A stretch of DNA of 64,000 nucleotides from Rheinheimera maricola. Its GTDB lineage: Bacteria; Pseudomonadota; Gammaproteobacteria; Enterobacterales; Alteromonadaceae. The stretch is from contig NZ_JAERPS020000007.1 of assembly GCF_016918075.2 (NCBI RefSeq), positions 62,001 through 126,000 of the forward strand, read 5' to 3'. Numbering within the stretch: the stretch's first letter is position 1; each line of letters starts with the position of its first letter. A program made the translations under genes and the position numbers. The notes under the pieces were generated by a model that did not search any database, was not told where the DNA came from, and saw nothing but the letters and a program-made list of their open reading frames with translations. Below, one piece after another: positions 24,596-33,251 of the stretch.

Positions 24596-27040
24596 ATGCG
24601 TTATCTGAGCCTGTCGTGGAAAATGTTATTGCTAATGCTAAGCATGTTGCTGGTATTACTGGTGTGGTTTACCAGTTTGTCGTTGTTGCATATGAATGAG
24701 CAATTTAAACGGCAGCAAGCGCAACGAAAGATCCAGGGGCAGCAGTATTTTCAATACTACAACCAGTCTGTTGAGCAGCAATTATTTAGTTGGATGCAAA
24801 GCTATGCCGAATTGCAGCAGCTAAATCGCCAGCCAGATTTTTCCCACTTTGCCGCTGCGTTACCCCAGCAAATTGAATTGTTACAGTTTAATTTTTCGGT
24901 ACAACAGTTAACCCTGTTGGGGCCTGATCAGCAGCCGCTTTACCAGCACGGTGCAGCTCTGCCTATAGATCATTTGGCGATGGCACAGCGTACCCTTGCT
25001 GCCCAAAGCCCACAGTCAGTAATCTGGTGTGATATTCAATGCTACAAGGTGTTGGGCTTGCCGCTGCTCAATGCACAGGGCGACGTTGCGGTGCTATTGA
25101 TGGTAACCGAGCTATCAGAGGTGCTATACAACATTCATCAAACGCTTGGCACAGAGGTGGCGCTGTTCAGTGCTGACAAAGCCGCTGGCGGTGAGCAGCA
25201 GGTAAGATTACTGCAAACCTCGGATAAGGCTCTGATGCAGGCTATATACCAACAACTGCCGCTAGATTTCGATATTGGTGCTGCCAGTATTGACGGTTTA
25301 ATTATTGACGTAACGCAATATAGCTACTATCTGCATTTAATCCCCTTGGCACCTGAAGACAGTAAGGCTCATTATCTATTAATGGTAGAAAATGTCAGTG
25401 CTGAAATGCAGGATAAGCAACACTATCAGCGGAAAATAGTGTGGGTGGCCGTAGCCTGTTTTATTGGCATGCTGCTGCTGATTTTATTGATTTCACGCCG
25501 CATTACCAGCCGGATCCTGCGGTTAGCCAATGCCTTGCCACTGCTGGCGCAACGGCGCTATCAGGAGTTTCGTCAATCCAGCCAGCTCAAACCGGGTTTA
25601 TTGCAAGATGAGCTAAGTACGTTTAACCAATCGGTGTTGACCCTGAGTTATCAGTTAGAAGATTTAGATCAGCAATTGGCTGATAATACTGCCAGACTGC
25701 AGCAAATGGCAATGTTTGACCAGTTAACGGGTTTGGCGAACAGAAATCTGTTGCAGTACCAGTTACAGCAAGCACTGTCGGCGTTGGTTACGCATCCGGG
25801 TTATGTCGGCTTGTTGTTTCTTGATTTAGACAAGTTTAAAAACATCAATAACAGCCGTACTCATGCTGTTGGCGATCAGTTGTTGCTGCAAACGGCTAAT
25901 CGCTTACAAAGCTTGGTGGCGGCAGCCGATATTGTTTGCCGTTTTGGTGGTGACGAGTTTGCCATTGTGTTGCCACATATCACCGGCCATGAGCAGGCAG
26001 AATTAATGGCTAGCCAGGTGTTGGCGGCATTTGGCGAACCGTTTCAGCTAGAGCAGGCAGCTGTGTCACTTAGTGCTAGTATTGGCCTAAGCCTGACGTC
26101 CAATGCCGAATTAAGCCCGGAGGAATTAATTCGGCGTGCTGATTTAGCCATGTATCAAGCTAAGAACAATGGTCGTAATTGTTATTATGCATTCAACGAA
26201 CAAATGTCTTCTGATTTAGCTACTCGGCTGCAATTGGAGGCAGAGCTGCGCCGGGCGTTAGAGTTGCAGCAGTTTCGCTTGTTTTTGCAGCCACAAGTCG
26301 ATTTACGCAGCGGCCACTTAGCCGGTTTTGAGGCGTTGTTGCGTTGGCAGCATCCGGAGCGCGGATTAGTGCCACCGGATGAATTTATCAGCGTGTTGGA
26401 GCAGGCGCAGTTAATTGTCGACGTCGGATATTGGGTGTTTGAGCGTTGTTGCCAGCTCAGCATCGAGCTGAATACGCTGGGGCTAAATAATACGGTTATT
26501 GCCTTGAATCTGGCCGCGGATCAATTTCTACAGCCAGAACTGCCGCAACGTTTTCAGCAACTGTTGCAGCAGTACCAACTGCGGGGGGAGCAGTTTGAAC
26601 TAGAGTTGACGGAAAGTACCCTGGTTAGCCATGTTGGCCAGACACTGGATGTAATGCATCAATTAAAAGCCCTTGGTTTTGCTTTTGCCATAGATGATTT
26701 TGGTACCGGTTATTCATCATTAAATTACTTAAAACGGATGCCGGTAGACACGATAAAAATTGATAAAACCTTTGTATTGGGAATGCTGGACAATTCTTCG
26801 GATTATCAGATTATTGTCTCCACTATCGCCATGGTGCACAAGCTGGGATTGCAGGTAGTCGCCGAAGGTGTTGAAGCGCAGCAACATCTGCAAATGTTGC
26901 AGCAGCACCATTGCGATATGGTGCAGGGCTATTATTTCTCCCGGCCGCTGGCTCCGGCGCAGCTCATTGAGTTTGTTCGCGACGAGGTATTACAACAAAA
27001 CTGGCCGGCAAGGCTGCTGTCCTGTTCCAACAAGGACTAG
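24596..27040 (+). CDS. Membrane-bound GGDEF-EAL cyclic-di-GMP protein
   Basis: An 814-residue signalling protein: membrane segment at residues 9-30, a periplasmic sensor of about 250 residues with CDIQC (possible disulfide), a second membrane segment near 280-300, a HAMP-like linker, then GGDEF and EAL domains. Both active-site motifs are intact: RFGGDEF (GGDEF at 451-455) and FEALLRW (EAL at 579-581), with DDFGTGYSS and KIDKTF further on. It could therefore make and cleave cyclic-di-GMP, or one domain may dominate. It starts six bases after the porin-like gene, and its periplasmic domain may read out the small phosphate-binding-like protein, comparable in logic to LapD-type inside-outside signalling. 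Confidence 0.88.
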   Translation: MRYLSLSWKMLLLMLSMLLVLLVWFTSLSLLHMNEQFKRQQAQRKIQGQQYFQYYNQSVEQQLFSWMQSYAELQQLNRQPDFSHFAAALPQQIELLQFNFSVQQLTLLGPDQQPLYQHGAALPIDHLAMAQRTLAAQSPQSVIWCDIQCYKVLGLPLLNAQGDVAVLLMVTELSEVLYNIHQTLGTEVALFSADKAAGGEQQVRLLQTSDKALMQAIYQQLPLDFDIGAASIDGLIIDVTQYSYYLHLIPLAPEDSKAHYLLMVENVSAEMQDKQHYQRKIVWVAVACFIGMLLLILLISRRITSRILRLANALPLLAQRRYQEFRQSSQLKPGLLQDELSTFNQSVLTLSYQLEDLDQQLADNTARLQQMAMFDQLTGLANRNLLQYQLQQALSALVTHPGYVGLLFLDLDKFKNINNSRTHAVGDQLLLQTANRLQSLVAAADIVCRFGGDEFAIVLPHITGHEQAELMASQVLAAFGEPFQLEQAAVSLSASIGLSLTSNAELSPEELIRRADLAMYQAKNNGRNCYYAFNEQMSSDLATRLQLEAELRRALELQQFRLFLQPQVDLRSGHLAGFEALLRWQHPERGLVPPDEFISVLEQAQLIVDVGYWVFERCCQLSIELNTLGLNNTVIALNLAADQFLQPELPQRFQQLLQQYQLRGEQFELELTESTLVSHVGQTLDVMHQLKALGFAFAIDDFGTGYSSLNYLKRMPVDTIKIDKTFVLGMLDNSSDYQIIVSTIAMVHKLGLQVVAEGVEAQQHLQMLQQHHCDMVQGYYFSRPLAPAQLIEFVRDEVLQQNWPARLLSCSNKD

Positions 27041-27074
27041 AGCTTAACGTTGCCGGCCACAATCACTACAAGCT

Positions 27075-29084
27075 TTAGCTGCCGATCACGCCACCGTCAT
27101 TTTTGGTAACAATAACCGTAGCAGAACGCGGACGGCTGTTACCACCATCCGGCCAGTGGCTGGTGAATGCGCCAGGTGTTGAGCGGTCGCCAGGGTGTTG
27201 AATGTTAACAAATAATGTTTTCATATCAGGTGTCGCAGTTATACCCGTGACTTCGCAATCTGTTGGCCCAATCAAAAAACGTTTTATTTGTCGGGTTACC
27301 GGGTCTGCGACCAGCATTTGGTTGTTGCCGTAGGGGCCGTCGCCCTGCTGTGAGCCGCTCATATCAGTTTGGATCCACAACAGCCCGTTGGCGTCAAACC
27401 ACAAGCCGTCTGGGCTGGCTAAATGATTGTCCGCAGTTAGCACCAGCTCGGTACCCGGTGTTGCTGTGCCGACATCTCCTGCCAGCAAAAAAATGTCCCA
27501 ATCAAACGCCATTGCGGCCTGTGTTTCACGTTCATGCCAACGGATAATATGGCCGGACGTATTGCTGGCACGCGGGTTAGCAGCATCTGTCTGCTGCTCA
27601 GTGCGGCGACTGTTGTTGGTTAAGGTAAAATAGACTTCACCCGTTTCCGGGTGTACAGCACCCCATTCCGGCCGGTCCATCTTGGTGGCACCTGCCACAT
27701 CGGCTGCCAGGCGGGTGTTTAGCAGCACATCGGCCTGATCGGTAAAAGTAACTCCGGCCGCTGCGGCTTTGGCAGTAAAGTCGGCATTGTTAATATCCAG
27801 TGGCAGCCAGTCACCGCTGCCGTCTTCATTAAATTTTGCCACGTAAAGAATGCCGTCATTTAATAAATGGCCGCCGGCAGTATTTTTATAATACGGCGCT
27901 GCCGAGACAAATTTGTAGATGTATTCAAAGGTAGAGTCGTCACCGGAATACAATACGATGGGTTGGCCTTCTTCTAACTTGCCAAAAATAATGCCTTCAT
28001 GGCCAAAGCGGCCCAAAGCCGTGCGTTTTTGTGGCACGCTGTCTGGGTTGAACGGGTCAATCTCTACTATCCAGCCAAACGTATTGGGTTCATTGCGATA
28101 GTCTTCAGCTGCATCTGCTGCCATAGCGCTGGCATTAAACCGCTGATAAGCATCGGCTGGCGGTGTAGCTGTTTCCCAAAAGTAGCGGCCATTGCTGCCG
28201 GGTACACCGTAGCGGGTATGCTCACGCGGCTTTTCGGCATCGGTGTTAACAAAGTAACCGGCCCAGTTCTCTTCACAGGTTAAATAGGTACCCCAAGGAG
28301 TGAAGCCATTGCCGCAGTTATTCAGTGTACCGCGGGTGCGGCTGCCGTCCGGGCTGTATTTTGTTACCACTTTACTACTGCCGCGAACCGGGCCTGCAAG
28401 CTCCATTGGTGTAGCGCCAGTAATACGGCGGTTAAAGGGACTGTTGTCTACCAATTGCCAGCTGCCATCAGCCTGGCGCTGAATATGCGCAACGGACACA
28501 CCATGGGCAGCAATTTCTTTGCGCACCTGATCAGCGATGCGTGGCATAGTGTCAATGCCATTGGCATGGATTAGGTTATGGTCGATATATTCATGATTAA
28601 ATACCAGCAAACCTTCGGTGGAATCATTGGCGCTGCTGCGGGCATCAATGGGGAAAAAGTGCATACCGTCATGGTGCATGCCAACTTGTTGCTCTTGCTC
28701 GGCGCCGCTGTTGCTGGCGTCGGTTAAAAATGATGGGTAGCTGCCGGTAAGCGGAGTGCCCCAGGGTAAAAACGTTGTGGCACTGTAACCTTGCGGTACG
28801 ACTATAGTGTCAGCCCGGCCAGCGGCAAGTGCTGTAAAACCAAGTAGTGGGGCTACGCCTACCGGCGGTACTACCGGAGCAGGTTCATTGTCATCACTGC
28901 TACTGCAACCTACCAGTGAACCACCAATAAAGGCGGCCACTGCTGCACCTACACTGCCTTTAAGAAAATTACGTCGCGCCATTCGGCTGTCAACGATAGC
29001 GGCAAAGGTTGGATTGAGTGAAAAATTGGTTTGCGGGTCGACACCCGAGTTATCGATACTGACCTTGGTTGTATGATCTGACAT
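27075..29084 (-). CDS. phoX: PhoX-family alkaline phosphatase, Tat-exported lipoprotein
   Basis: The N-terminus has a twin-arginine motif (MARRNFLKG, Arg37-Arg38) followed by a hydrophobic stretch and a lipobox (SLVGC, Cys60), so the product is probably exported folded by Tat and then lipidated. The rest is the PhoX/DUF839 beta-propeller with LVFNHEYIDHNLIH, GTYLTCEENWAGYF, GRFGHEGIIF, HPETGEVYFTLTNNS and SPDGLWFDANGLLWIQTD, segments that hold the iron-calcium site in characterised PhoX enzymes. It releases phosphate from organic phosphates in the periplasm. It is convergent with the GGDEF-EAL gene, only 34 bases away. A possible Pho box lies upstream. Confidence 0.88.
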   Translation of the reverse strand: MSDHTTKVSIDNSGVDPQTNFSLNPTFAAIVDSRMARRNFLKGSVGAAVAAFIGGSLVGCSSSDDNEPAPVVPPVGVAPLLGFTALAAGRADTIVVPQGYSATTFLPWGTPLTGSYPSFLTDASNSGAEQEQQVGMHHDGMHFFPIDARSSANDSTEGLLVFNHEYIDHNLIHANGIDTMPRIADQVRKEIAAHGVSVAHIQRQADGSWQLVDNSPFNRRITGATPMELAGPVRGSSKVVTKYSPDGSRTRGTLNNCGNGFTPWGTYLTCEENWAGYFVNTDAEKPREHTRYGVPGSNGRYFWETATPPADAYQRFNASAMAADAAEDYRNEPNTFGWIVEIDPFNPDSVPQKRTALGRFGHEGIIFGKLEEGQPIVLYSGDDSTFEYIYKFVSAAPYYKNTAGGHLLNDGILYVAKFNEDGSGDWLPLDINNADFTAKAAAAGVTFTDQADVLLNTRLAADVAGATKMDRPEWGAVHPETGEVYFTLTNNSRRTEQQTDAANPRASNTSGHIIRWHERETQAAMAFDWDIFLLAGDVGTATPGTELVLTADNHLASPDGLWFDANGLLWIQTDMSGSQQGDGPYGNNQMLVADPVTRQIKRFLIGPTDCEVTGITATPDMKTLFVNIQHPGDRSTPGAFTSHWPDGGNSRPRSATVIVTKNDGGVIGS

Positions 29085-29147
29085 TCTGCCTGGCTCCGTT
29101 ATATAACGTTGTGTTTATAGTGGTTTGCCGTATTAAACCTGTGCTTA

Positions 29148-29165
29148 ATGTCAGCGCTGTTACAA
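29148..29165 (-). promoter_or_regulatory. Possible Pho box upstream of phoX
   Basis: Read on the minus strand, TTGTAAC-AGCG-CTGACAT matches the PhoB consensus CTGTCAT-N4-CTGTCAT at 10 of 14 positions with the correct 11-base repeat spacing, and lies about 64 bases before the phoX start. The second half-site is good and the first is weak. Confidence 0.3.
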
Positions 29166-29289
29166 CTAGATAGCAGTTTTATGATGCTGTTATTACATTG
29201 GCGTGGCAATAATGCGGATTCGCTATGGGCGCCTGGCTTTTTCCTCTGGTATAGTAGCGAGAACTTCAGCTAGTCCGGGAACCAATTCA

Positions 29290-29748
29290 ATGCAGTGGCA
29301 GGTCATGACCTTCGATAAACTTGATACCCACACCCTGTACGGTTTGTTACAACTGCGGGTGGATGTATTTGTGGTAGAGCAAAACTGTCCCTATCCAGAG
29401 CTGGATGACAAAGATTTAGAGCCGCAAACCCGGCATATTATTCTGAAAAAAGGCGATAAGGTTATCGCTTATTCCCGCGTGTTGGCTCCGGGGGTAAGTT
29501 TTGCTGGCTTCCCAGGCATTGGCCGGGTGTGTGTATCGCAAACCGCCAGACGTTTAGGCTTGGGACGCGTGCTGGTTGAGAAAACGCTGAGTGTGGCTGC
29601 CGAGTTGTGGCCAGATACCGACATTCATATTTCTGCCCAATGTTACCTGCAACAGTTTTATCAGGATTTAGGCTTTAAACCGGCCAGTGAGCCCTATCTG
29701 GAAGATGATATTCCGCATTTAAAAATGATTAAGCCGGTACTAAGCTGA
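29290..29748 (+). CDS. elaA: ElaA-family GNAT N-acetyltransferase
   Basis: From the ATG at 29290 the protein has 152 residues, the usual ElaA length. It shows LYGLLQLRVDVFVVEQNCPYPELDDKDLEPQTRH, the family signature, then RVCVSQTARRLGLGRVLVEKTL, which is the acetyl-CoA binding loop, and CYLQQFYQDLGFKPASEPYLEDDIPHLKM at the end. The frame is open upstream to 29203, but that extension is not conserved in style. The acceptor of ElaA is not firmly known. It stands alone between phoX and the next TonB receptor. Confidence 0.88.
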   Translation: MQWQVMTFDKLDTHTLYGLLQLRVDVFVVEQNCPYPELDDKDLEPQTRHIILKKGDKVIAYSRVLAPGVSFAGFPGIGRVCVSQTARRLGLGRVLVEKTLSVAAELWPDTDIHISAQCYLQQFYQDLGFKPASEPYLEDDIPHLKMIKPVLS

Positions 29749-29849
29749 GCGTATAAACTTTAACCGTAGATCAAATGAGATTGATTCGTATTATTTGCTG
29801 TGTTCTAATTGCGCGCATTAAATTTTACTTGTTTGTCAACGGAGTTTTT

Positions 29850-31925
29850 ATGCAACCTAATTTAACGCGTTTAGCCATAGCCGTGGCACTAGCGTCAGCG
29901 TCACTGAATGTTGTAGCTCAGCAAATCCCTGATGCAGAGGGTAGTGTCGAGCGTAAAAGCATTATGCCAACACTGGAAGTGATCCGCGTAGTAGGTGAAG
30001 CTTCGCCAGTGTTGTTAGAGCAAACAGGTACCGTAGTTGTAATTGATCGCACACAAATCGAGCAAATCCAGCCACTATCAACCGAAGATATTCTGCGCCG
30101 CATTCCTGGTATCAATATTAAGAGCGAGGAAGAAACCTCAATCGTATCTAACTTTGGCATGCGTGGTTTATCTGCCAGTGAGTCTAAGTCGTTAATTTTG
30201 GAAGACGGCGTGCCAGTGGCGCCCGGCCTGTTTATTGGCAATGACCGCTACTTTAATCCGCGCGTACAGCGGGTTGAACAAGTTGAGGTGTTGAAAGGCT
30301 CATCTTCGTTACGTTATGGCCCCTCTACTATTGGTGGCGTAGTGAACTACCAGACTAAAACGCCCGATGACGGTGTAACGCTGTCTGCGCGCGCCGGTTC
30401 ATTTGACCTGCGCGAACTGGGTATAGAAGCCGGCGGTAAATCGGCTTCGGGCGATGCCTTTGCTGGTGTGGTGGCAACTCATGCCAAAAGCGATGGTTTT
30501 ATGGACAAAGACTATGAGATGACCGACGTGATGGCTAAAGCCGGCGTGGTATTTAGCGACAGCCACAAACTGGGGATAAAAGCCTCCCGGCATGAAAACA
30601 ATGCCAATATCTCCTATCGCGGTTTATTGCTGGCCGATTATAACGACGGCGCTATGTATAACCCGGCACCGGATGACTATTTTTTAACTGACCGCACGGC
30701 AATAGATCTGAACCATGAGTGGACATTATCCAGCCAGGCGACATTAAAAACCCTGCTGTACTGGAGTGAGATGACGCGTGATTATTGGCGTTATAATGTC
30801 GACACGGCAGCGTCAAATGCGGCGGGGCGCTGGGTGTATACTGACGATTTAACCGGCAATAACCGCGCATTCGACCGTCTAGGTTTGGAAACCCGCTTAA
30901 CGTTAGACCATGGCTTACTTGGAGCCGTGGCCAGCAGTGAGTTTGGCTTGCGTTTTATGCGGGAAGAGGCCAATGACACCCGCATTCGCGCGGTGCGCAG
31001 TTCAGATCGTAGTGGCGTTAACGACCGCCATATCATCGACTCCGCAGACAGCGTAGCCGGCTATGCCCAAAGCCGTATTGAACTGACAGAGCGCTTTGCT
31101 GTAACACCGGGCTTGCGGGTTGAGTCATATCAGCAGCAGCGGGTAGTGTTAACAGATAATAATGCGACGGCCAAAAGCAGCAACACGGAGTTTTTGCCAG
31201 GTGTAGGAGCGACGTTTGACTTGACTGATTCTGCTCAATTTTACGGTGGGGTTTACCGTGCCTTTTCACCGGCTTCAAATGGCGTAGCACTGGATGGCCT
31301 GACCGATCAGCAATTAGATGGTGAGCGCTCGACCAATTTTGAGCTGGGCCTGCGTGGCAAAGAGGGCGCTTTACGTTATGAAGTTGCCGCTTTTGCGATG
31401 AATTTTAGTAATCAGGTTGTTACCGGTAACAGTGACCCTAACTTGTCACAGTCTAACTCGGGTAAAACTGAACACCGTGGAATGGAGTTTTTGCTGGGCT
31501 ATGAGCTGGGTGCTGGCTTTAGTATCGACACTAACGCCACTTGGGTGCCCACGTCAGAATTTAAAACCGGAGACAACCAGGGTAACCGGCTGCCGTATGC
31601 GCCGAAAATTATTGCCAATGTGGCATTAAGTTACCAGCATGAACAACTCAATGCTGCGCTGAGTGCACACCACCGTGGTGAGCAGTACGGTGATGCCAGC
31701 AATCTTGAAGATATTCCTGCTAATGCTGCGGGAGGGATCTGGGGTGGTTTAATGCCCGCCTATACAGTGTTAGATTTAACCGCGCAGTACAAACTGGCTA
31801 CTAACGTAAACGTATTTGGTGCGCTGAAAAACGTGACTGACAAGCGCTATATCACTGGTTTGCGCCAGGGTATTTATGTTGGCCCAGAGCGTTCATTCGA
31901 ACTGGGTGTACGTTACCAGTTTTAA
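29850..31925 (+). CDS. TonB-dependent receptor, FecA-like
   Basis: From the ATG at 29850 (GGAG upstream) a clean signal peptide begins, cut near VVA-QQ. The plug domain includes TLEVIRVVGEASPV (TonB-box area), STEDILRRIPGINIKSEEE, NFGMRGLSASESKSLILEDG, and QVEVLKGSSSLRYGPSTIGGVVNYQT; the last is typical of ferric-dicitrate type receptors. The barrel ends GVRYQF. It has no extra N-terminal signalling domain, so it is not a FecR-coupled transducer. The nearby 2OG-Fe(II) oxygenase suggests an iron connection, but ligand assignment is only inferred. A good terminator follows directly. Confidence 0.85.
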   Translation: MQPNLTRLAIAVALASASLNVVAQQIPDAEGSVERKSIMPTLEVIRVVGEASPVLLEQTGTVVVIDRTQIEQIQPLSTEDILRRIPGINIKSEEETSIVSNFGMRGLSASESKSLILEDGVPVAPGLFIGNDRYFNPRVQRVEQVEVLKGSSSLRYGPSTIGGVVNYQTKTPDDGVTLSARAGSFDLRELGIEAGGKSASGDAFAGVVATHAKSDGFMDKDYEMTDVMAKAGVVFSDSHKLGIKASRHENNANISYRGLLLADYNDGAMYNPAPDDYFLTDRTAIDLNHEWTLSSQATLKTLLYWSEMTRDYWRYNVDTAASNAAGRWVYTDDLTGNNRAFDRLGLETRLTLDHGLLGAVASSEFGLRFMREEANDTRIRAVRSSDRSGVNDRHIIDSADSVAGYAQSRIELTERFAVTPGLRVESYQQQRVVLTDNNATAKSSNTEFLPGVGATFDLTDSAQFYGGVYRAFSPASNGVALDGLTDQQLDGERSTNFELGLRGKEGALRYEVAAFAMNFSNQVVTGNSDPNLSQSNSGKTEHRGMEFLLGYELGAGFSIDTNATWVPTSEFKTGDNQGNRLPYAPKIIANVALSYQHEQLNAALSAHHRGEQYGDASNLEDIPANAAGGIWGGLMPAYTVLDLTAQYKLATNVNVFGALKNVTDKRYITGLRQGIYVGPERSFELGVRYQF

Positions 31926-31950
31926 ATAAAACGGCTGCCATTTCACATTA

Positions 31951-31976
31951 AGCCTCTGCACAGCAGGGGCTTTTTT
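31951..31976 (+). terminator. Rho-independent terminator after the FecA-like receptor
   Basis: Stem agcctctg / caggggct with one G-T pair, loop cacag, followed by six T. It lies 25 bases after the stop and ends in the space before the convergent oxygenase gene. Confidence 0.85.
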
Positions 31977-31993
31977 ATACCGTAAGCCATTAG

Positions 31994-32698
31994 TTAACGC
32001 TGCGGGGCACCATAAATTTGTTCGGCTTGGTTAAATAAAATCCAACTGGTAAGAATGTACTTATCGTTCGACACCGGAATACAGCCGCGATGGGTATGGG
32101 TGAAGTAAGCTGGCGCAATCACCATGCGGCCCGCCTGCGGTTGGATGCTTTTATTCTGGTAATAAAATTCGGTTTGCCCGCCTTCAGCAACATCATTTAG
32201 ATAAAACATAAACAGCAAGGCGCGATGCAGTGGCTCGGTACTACCTTGTTGCGGGTACACTTCACTATGCCAGTAGCCGTAATTGCCCACGCCAGCCTGA
32301 TACTTTTGTGCCTGAATTGGCCCCAATCGATATAGCGCGCGAACAAAGTCCATTGCTTTCGGTGCGCCAAGTTCTGCAAAATTGTCATGCGTGATGGCCG
32401 TTGGCTGCCCGGTTTGTGGGTGAGCTATGGTTAAGCCCATCGGGCCAATCAAGGCAAAGTGATATTTTTTAAAATACTCACAGGCATAGTGGGTCGTGGC
32501 CTGCCAAATTATTTTTAGCAACTCTTGGTACTCTGCATGCTGATACAGGTATAAGTCGGTACTGATTTTTTTGCTGGTATCAACACCACCACCGGTGCGG
32601 CCTGCCGTCGTGTGTGGGCTTTGGTCAAATACGTTAATCAGCTGTTGGCAAAAATCGCAGCTTAACGCATTATCGTACACTTCAATAAAATCGGTCAT
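31994..32698 (-). CDS. 2-oxoglutarate/Fe(II)-dependent oxygenase, prolyl-hydroxylase-like
   Basis: A 234-residue soluble enzyme with the double-stranded beta-helix motifs of the prolyl 4-hydroxylase superfamily: NYGYWHSEVYP gives the first metal ligands (His-x-Glu rather than the commoner His-x-Asp), FMFYLNDVAEGGQTEFYYQ is the central core, and FTHTHRGCIPVSNDKYILTSW gives the distal His and the basic residue for 2-oxoglutarate. The start at 32698 has AAAGGGAA in front; a longer frame to 32764 would run into the divergent thioesterase. Its substrate is not known; it may be a protein or peptide residue. It faces the FecA-like receptor gene, and related enzymes are often linked to iron uptake genes. 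Confidence 0.78.
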   Translation of the reverse strand: MTDFIEVYDNALSCDFCQQLINVFDQSPHTTAGRTGGGVDTSKKISTDLYLYQHAEYQELLKIIWQATTHYACEYFKKYHFALIGPMGLTIAHPQTGQPTAITHDNFAELGAPKAMDFVRALYRLGPIQAQKYQAGVGNYGYWHSEVYPQQGSTEPLHRALLFMFYLNDVAEGGQTEFYYQNKSIQPQAGRMVIAPAYFTHTHRGCIPVSNDKYILTSWILFNQAEQIYGAPQR

Positions 32699-32710
32699 TG
32701 GGTTCCCTTT

Positions 32711-33106
32711 ATGTGGCACAATGTTATTACTCCGCGTTTCTCTGACACGGATGCACTGGGGCATATCAACAACACGGTGTTTGCTGTGTGGTTTGAAGGC
32801 GCCAGGCGAGATATTTTCAAAATTTTCACACCAGAGCTTAATTTACAACATTGGCCATTAATTGTCGCCAGTGTAAAGCTGGATTACCACGCCCAGACGC
32901 ATTTCCATGCTGATGTTGAACTGCGTACCTACATTAGTCGTATTGGCAGTAGTTCGTTTGATGTGTACCAGGAGGCCTGGCAAAACGGTATTAAAACTGT
33001 ATCCGGCACTGCTGTAATGGTGCAATTTGATTATGCAACCAACAAAGCCTTAGCGATAACTTCAATGCAGCGGCAAGAGCTTACCGCCCATATCTGTGGC
33101 ACATAG
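32711..33106 (+). CDS. Hotdog-fold acyl-CoA thioesterase (4HBT type)
   Basis: A 131-residue protein with the 4-hydroxybenzoyl-CoA thioesterase signature: RFSDTDALGHINNTVFAVWFEGAR, where the Asp near the start of the motif is the usual catalytic residue, then IVASVKLDYHAQTHF. It cleaves acyl-CoA thioesters in the cytoplasm; chain preference cannot be read from sequence. It is divergent from the oxygenase gene with only 12 bases between start codons, so both promoters must overlap or lie in the neighbour's coding region. Confidence 0.85.
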   Translation: MWHNVITPRFSDTDALGHINNTVFAVWFEGARRDIFKIFTPELNLQHWPLIVASVKLDYHAQTHFHADVELRTYISRIGSSSFDVYQEAWQNGIKTVSGTAVMVQFDYATNKALAITSMQRQELTAHICGT

Positions 33107-33251
33107 CGTTTAACGACCTGCCCATGCTGGCAATGCAAAGCGGGTGATTGCTGCGGAACTATCGCAGCTAGCCTAGAGCTGGTCGTAAAACGCTGGTGTG
33201 CAGCAATGCTGCTCGTTATGGTCAAGGCTACATTACTATCTGGAGTTTGCT

